A stretch of 6,278 bases of DNA from JBDLSO01 sp039799445 (GTDB lineage: Bacteria; Patescibacteriota; Minisyncoccia; Phycocordibacterales; UBA5272): NCBI GenBank assembly GCA_039799445.1, contig JBDLSO010000046.1, forward strand, positions 1 through 6,278, read 5' to 3'. The notes under the pieces were generated by a model. It searched no databases. It worked only from the letters and a program-made list of their open reading frames with translations, and had not been told where the DNA came from. Position 1 is the stretch's first letter. The number at the start of each line of letters is the position of its first letter. Shown here in pieces: positions 4,213 through 6,278 of this stretch. The position numbers and the translations under genes are program-made.

Positions 4213-5277
4213 ATGAAAACACATACTGTATTTATAACTGGTGGAGCTGGCTATGTTGGGGCCATGCTTGTTGACCAATTTGCGCAACGAGAAGATATAA
4301 AAAAAATTATTACGCTCGATAAAGAGCCGGAAACAGATTTGACTCGCTCACATGCACATGCTAACAAAATAGTATATATACACAAAAATCTCAGCGATAG
4401 TAGCTGGATGTCCGAAGTTGCTGCGTATGCACCTGATATCGTGATTCATACTGCATGGCAAATACGTGAAATATATGGTAATAGAAAACTCTCTTGGGAG
4501 TGGAATATAATTGCATCTGACAATGTATTTGATTTTTGTTTTACCAATACCTTTGTAGAAAAATTAATATATTTCTCAACTGTTTCTTCATATGGTGCAT
4601 TCCCAGAGAATACTCTCGAGTACAGATATACGGAGGGAGATGTATTCCGAAAAAGTGAATACCTTTATGCCGAGGAGAAACGTATAGCAGAAGAGCGTTT
4701 AGAGAGTGCATATAAAGATCAAATAGCAAACGGTGGACATGTGCCAGTTGTATCAGTGCTGCGCCCTGCCGCTATCACTGGACCGCGCGGTAGGTATACG
4801 CGTATACGCTTTGGTTTGCAATCTGCACTCTCGGGGAATCTCAAAGGTGGTGTATATAGCATAGTAAGCGCTCTCACTAAAATAGTACCAGCCACACCAA
4901 AATGGGTACGCCAATACATTCATGAGGACGATGTCACTGATATTGTGAAGTTGTTAGCATTTGATACTCAAGTTTCTCATGGATACGAAGTATTCAATAT
5001 TTGCCCACCTGGTGAACCTGTATTAGCGCCTGATATGGCAAAAGCGGTCGGTAAAAAAATGATAGTTATACCCCCTAGTATTGTACGAATTGCATTTTTC
5101 TTTTTTTGGCACTTGACTCGCGGTAAGGTACCAACTGGCGCTGGAGCATGGAGAGGATACTCATATCCAATACTTGTCGATGGTAAGAAAATAAGCGAAC
5201 AATATGGCTTTGTATATTCTTCGCCTTCCAAAGAAGCCTTTGTGCAAAACGAAGGAAGATATAAGGTTGAATTGTAA
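4213..5277 (+). CDS. NAD-dependent epimerase/dehydratase (extended SDR family)
   Basis: A 354-residue extended short-chain dehydrogenase/reductase, the class that acts on nucleotide sugars and similar substrates. The Rossmann motif TGGAGYVG (9-16) binds NAD(P). LDKE (35-38) places an acidic residue after the second strand, which favours NAD. STVSSYG (122-128) gives the catalytic serine, and YAEEK (Y152, K156) is the catalytic pair. LRPAAITGPRG (183-193) is the family's substrate-side loop, and YIHEDDV (235-241) is the usual late motif. A hydrophobic patch IVRIAFFFFWH (290-300) resembles the membrane-touching segments of sterol-dehydrogenase-like SDRs, so the substrate may be lipid-linked. No Shine-Dalgarno is seen; the start follows a -10 box by 6 bases. 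The stop lies 2 bases before a 30-bp palindrome that should end transcription. It is paired divergently with the glycosyltransferase. Confidence 0.9.
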   Translation: MKTHTVFITGGAGYVGAMLVDQFAQREDIKKIITLDKEPETDLTRSHAHANKIVYIHKNLSDSSWMSEVAAYAPDIVIHTAWQIREIYGNRKLSWEWNIIASDNVFDFCFTNTFVEKLIYFSTVSSYGAFPENTLEYRYTEGDVFRKSEYLYAEEKRIAEERLESAYKDQIANGGHVPVVSVLRPAAITGPRGRYTRIRFGLQSALSGNLKGGVYSIVSALTKIVPATPKWVRQYIHEDDVTDIVKLLAFDTQVSHGYEVFNICPPGEPVLAPDMAKAVGKKMIVIPPSIVRIAFFFFWHLTRGKVPTGAGAWRGYSYPILVDGKKISEQYGFVYSSPSKEAFVQNEGRYKVEL

Positions 5278-5279
5278 TA

Positions 5280-5343
5280 CTGTTCCCGTAACAAATACAG
5301 AAAATGCCCTAATGGGCATTTTCTGTATTTGTTACGGGAACAG
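5280..5343. terminator. Perfect 30-bp palindrome derived from the tRNA-fMet 3' end; epimerase terminator
   Basis: Arms 5280-5309 and 5314-5343 are perfectly complementary around TAAT. The core AAAATGCCC/GGGCATTTT is a bidirectional terminator placed 2 bases after the epimerase stop. The outer part, CCCGTAACAA and its complement, matches the tRNA-fMet 3' end with one change that is present in both arms. It is a diverged sibling of the palindrome at 5472-5530 and also carries the distal direct repeat of copy 2. Confidence 0.85.
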
Positions 5344-5348
5344 GACTC
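5325..5348 (-). repeat. Direct repeat of the tRNA-fMet 3' end, distal copy (att-like)
   Basis: Matches 5515-5538 over 24 bases with two differences (5328 and 5334), at a distance of 190 bases. It covers the T loop, acceptor strand and trailer of tRNA-fMet without any tRNA body beyond. It bounds copy 2 of the hairpin element as the 19-base repeat does at tRNA-Asp. Confidence 0.8.
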
Positions 5349-5521
5349 TGTCACGAATATTTTTCTTTTCGACAAAAGAAAAATTTCTCGACCCCAGCTC
5401 GTGGTTTTTCTTGCTAGAAAAACATCACTGCGCTTTTCGAATCCTGACGAATAGCACGCAGGTGCTATTCTTTCCCGCAACAAGTACAAAAAAAGTCCCG
5501 ATGGGACTTTTTTTGTACTTG
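5331..5521 (-). mobile_element. Putative tRNA-anchored hairpin element, copy 2 (tRNA-fMet)
   Basis: Read on the minus strand away from tRNA-fMet, this gene-free stretch repeats the plan of copy 1. It holds: a palindrome (5472-5530); one A; a 9-bp hairpin with loop CTGC (5449-5470); the antisense T-arm CAGGATTCGAA (5436-5446) leading into AAGCGCAG; a hairpin GTTTTTCT/AGAAAAAC (5404-5423); the box CGAGCTGGG (5393-5401); an 11-bp hairpin with loop GTCG (5359-5384); the tail ATATTCGTGAC (5350-5360); and a copy of the tRNA 3' end. It lacks roughly 20 bases between the box and the last hairpin compared with copy 1. Frames crossing it give only spurious peptides. The mobile-element label is inference from the tRNA target, direct repeats and two dispersed copies. 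Confidence 0.6.
5449..5470 (-). repeat. Conserved 9-bp hairpin with CTGC loop, copy 2
   Basis: On the minus strand GAATAGCAC and GTGCTATTC pair perfectly around CTGC. It lies one base from the palindrome at 5472. With flanks 5447-5471 it interrupts the antisense copy of the tRNA end by exactly 25 bases, the same as at tRNA-Asp. Confidence 0.8.
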
Positions 5522-5530
5522 TTGCGGGAA
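5472..5530. terminator. Perfect 28-bp palindrome at the tRNA-fMet 3' end; terminator core
   Basis: Arms 5472-5499 and 5503-5530 are perfectly complementary around a 3-base loop. Positions 5522-5530 are the last nine bases of tRNA-fMet. The core has A7-GTCCC facing GGGAC-T7, a strong bidirectional terminator for the tRNA transcript. Confidence 0.85.
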
Positions 5531-5538
5531 CAGGACTC
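5515..5538 (-). repeat. Direct repeat of the tRNA-fMet 3' end, tRNA-side copy (att-like)
   Basis: The tRNA-side partner of 5325-5348. It runs from the T loop of tRNA-fMet through the discriminator and 7 bases of trailer. Confidence 0.8.
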
Positions 5539-5592
5539 GAACCTGTGTCTCTAGGTTATGAGCCTAGTGAGATACCACTTCTCTATCCCGCT
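5522..5592 (-). tRNA. Initiator tRNA-fMet(CAT)
   Basis: A 71-base cloverleaf on the minus strand. Position 1 A faces A72, unpaired as required for initiators. GCGGGA/TCCCGC closes the acceptor, and D stem GAGA/TCTC carries A11-U24, the initiator type of pair. CTAGG/CCTAG encloses CTCATAA (anticodon CAT), the T arm is ACAGG-TTCGAGT-CCTGT, and the discriminator is A. CCA is not encoded. It departs from the usual three G-C pairs above the anticodon because 29:41 is A-U, and the D loop is short (AGTGGTA). Its last nine bases are part of a 28-bp palindrome that begins copy 2 of the hairpin element. Confidence 0.92.
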
Positions 5593-5613
5593 ATATTCTG
5601 TTTACAGAAATAT

Positions 5614-5641
5614 ATTATATCACGTCTATAGAAAATTGCAA
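5614..5641 (-). promoter_or_regulatory. Promoter of tRNA-fMet
   Basis: On the minus strand TTGCAA (5636-5641), 16 bases and a consensus TATAAT (5614-5619) preceded by TGA (extended -10). The leader to the tRNA is about 15 bases and contains a small 6-bp hairpin (5596-5609). Confidence 0.8.
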
Positions 5642-5680
5642 CACTCTTGTCATATTTACAGATAATATGGGTATATATGT

Positions 5681-6278
5681 TTATACTCCGAATTGAAACT
5701 CGGTAAATACATTTTTGAATTTCTGTATTGTTTGTCGAGCTAAATGTTCGGTGACAATAAAATCAGATCCATCATGTGCTATACGATTGCGCACCTTGTG
5801 AGCATCCCATGCATCTTCAAGTGATTTAAAATTTTTTCTGTCGGCATTTGTTAATTTCTCACCAACATCAATACCAGGTATTGGTAGTGTTTTGAGTAAA
5901 TCTGCTAGCATATTGTCCGCTTCAAGTATCGCAAGTCTCCACTCTGCTTCATTGCCGCTATTGATATGTGCTTCAACTATTGCCCATTTTGAATTTTTGG
6001 TTTTTGGTTTCTCAGGTGGAGTATGTGACTTTTTGTATTGTGCCATATACTCCTGTACTATTTCTTTCCACATGATAGAACTCCATAAGAATAATCCAAA
6101 AAGGAGTAATGCTACTATGGTCATGATGTCATGAAGTAAAGCTATGAATGCAGGTGTAGCAGATGCAGCACTAGCAATATCTGCGCCAGAACTACTGACA
6201 TTTGCACTACTACCTCCACCAAATATACCCATTATTTTATCCCATATTGAGTCACCACTATTTCCTACAGTTCTACCC
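5681..6278 (-). CDS. Membrane-anchored protein with a HEPN-like RNRIAH domain (5' end possibly outside window)
   Basis: The frame is open to the window edge. The first ATG inside is at 6232 (183 residues from there, the numbering used below), but the frame upstream reads SIWDKI and looks coding, and no Shine-Dalgarno precedes that ATG. The true start is probably outside the window. A Gly/Ser/Ala-rich segment (5-27) leads to one transmembrane helix at about 35-55, then a charged Pro/Lys linker (66-82) and a helical C-terminal domain (83-183). That domain contains HKVRNRIAHDG, with R148 and H153 spaced as in the R-x4-H motif of HEPN ribonucleases. The WRLAILEADNMLADLL and HKVRNRIAH pattern is one I associate with hypothetical proteins of CPR bacteria. 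RNase activity is not shown; a non-catalytic helical domain is possible. No terminator is evident before tRNA-fMet. Confidence 0.72.
   Translation of the reverse strand, partial: GRTVGNSGDSIWDKIMGIFGGGSSANVSSSGADIASAASATPAFIALLHDIMTIVALLLFGLFLWSSIMWKEIVQEYMAQYKKSHTPPEKPKTKNSKWAIVEAHINSGNEAEWRLAILEADNMLADLLKTLPIPGIDVGEKLTNADRKNFKSLEDAWDAHKVRNRIAHDGSDFIVTEHLARQTIQKFKNVFTEFQFGV

Noticed and set aside
4977..5489. Minus-strand open frame of 170 codons over the epimerase 3' end and copy 2
   Set aside because: A shadow of the epimerase and the palindromes, with no domain logic and codons dictated by the inverted repeats.
5204..5554. Open frame across copy 2 ending in a peptide read from antisense tRNA (LLREQDSNL)
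   Set aside because: It covers the end of the epimerase, two palindromes and the antisense of tRNA-fMet. Peptides of this kind are known spurious translations of tRNA antisense strands.

Overview
The window reads as part of a small, AT-rich bacterial genome, most likely a Candidate Phyla Radiation (Patescibacteria) member. Supporting signs are tRNA genes that do not encode CCA, very short or absent 5' leaders, long AT-runs between genes, and a small membrane-anchored protein with a C-terminal domain of a type I associate with CPR genomes. TGA, TAA and TAG all end genes here, so the standard bacterial code applies and the recoded lineages (Absconditabacteria, Gracilibacteria) are unlikely. The lineage call is inference. 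No ribosomal or other phylogenetic marker protein is present.

Layout. 1-1128 (minus): an ABC exporter made of a YadG-like ATPase and the first half of a YadH-like ABC-2 permease, one base apart. 1129-1234: divergent promoters with overlapping -35 boxes. 1235-2382 (plus): two overlapping, paralogous seven-helix membrane proteins with PQ-loop/SWEET-like internal repeats, closed by a hairpin terminator. 2495-2756 (plus): tRNA-Met(CAT) and tRNA-Asp(GTC), each with its own promoter. 2757-2968: a gene-free, hairpin-rich element abutting tRNA-Asp. 3019-4149 (minus) and 4213-5277 (plus): a GT4-type glycosyltransferase and an NAD-dependent epimerase/dehydratase, divergently transcribed from overlapping promoters that would give leaderless mRNAs, probably serving surface glycan synthesis. 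5280-5521: a second copy of the hairpin-rich element abutting a minus-strand initiator tRNA-fMet (5522-5592). 5681-6278 (minus): a membrane-anchored protein with a HEPN-like RNRIAH motif, open at the window edge.

The most interesting content is the pair of tRNA-anchored elements (about 210 and 190 bp). They sit at different tRNA genes on opposite strands but share one ordered plan. The plan is: the tRNA 3' end; a 26-28 bp palindrome that mirrors the tRNA end around a terminator-like core; one A; a 9-bp hairpin with loop CTGC; an antisense copy of the tRNA T-arm running into a conserved AAAGCG; a variable hairpin; the box CGAGCTGGG; a hairpin with loop GWCG; the tail ATATTCsTGACmGAGTCC; and then a direct repeat of the tRNA 3' end. 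They encode no protein. They look like a non-autonomous, tRNA-3'-end-targeting element, or else a structured RNA/DNA module rebuilt at each tRNA. I do not recognise them as a described family.
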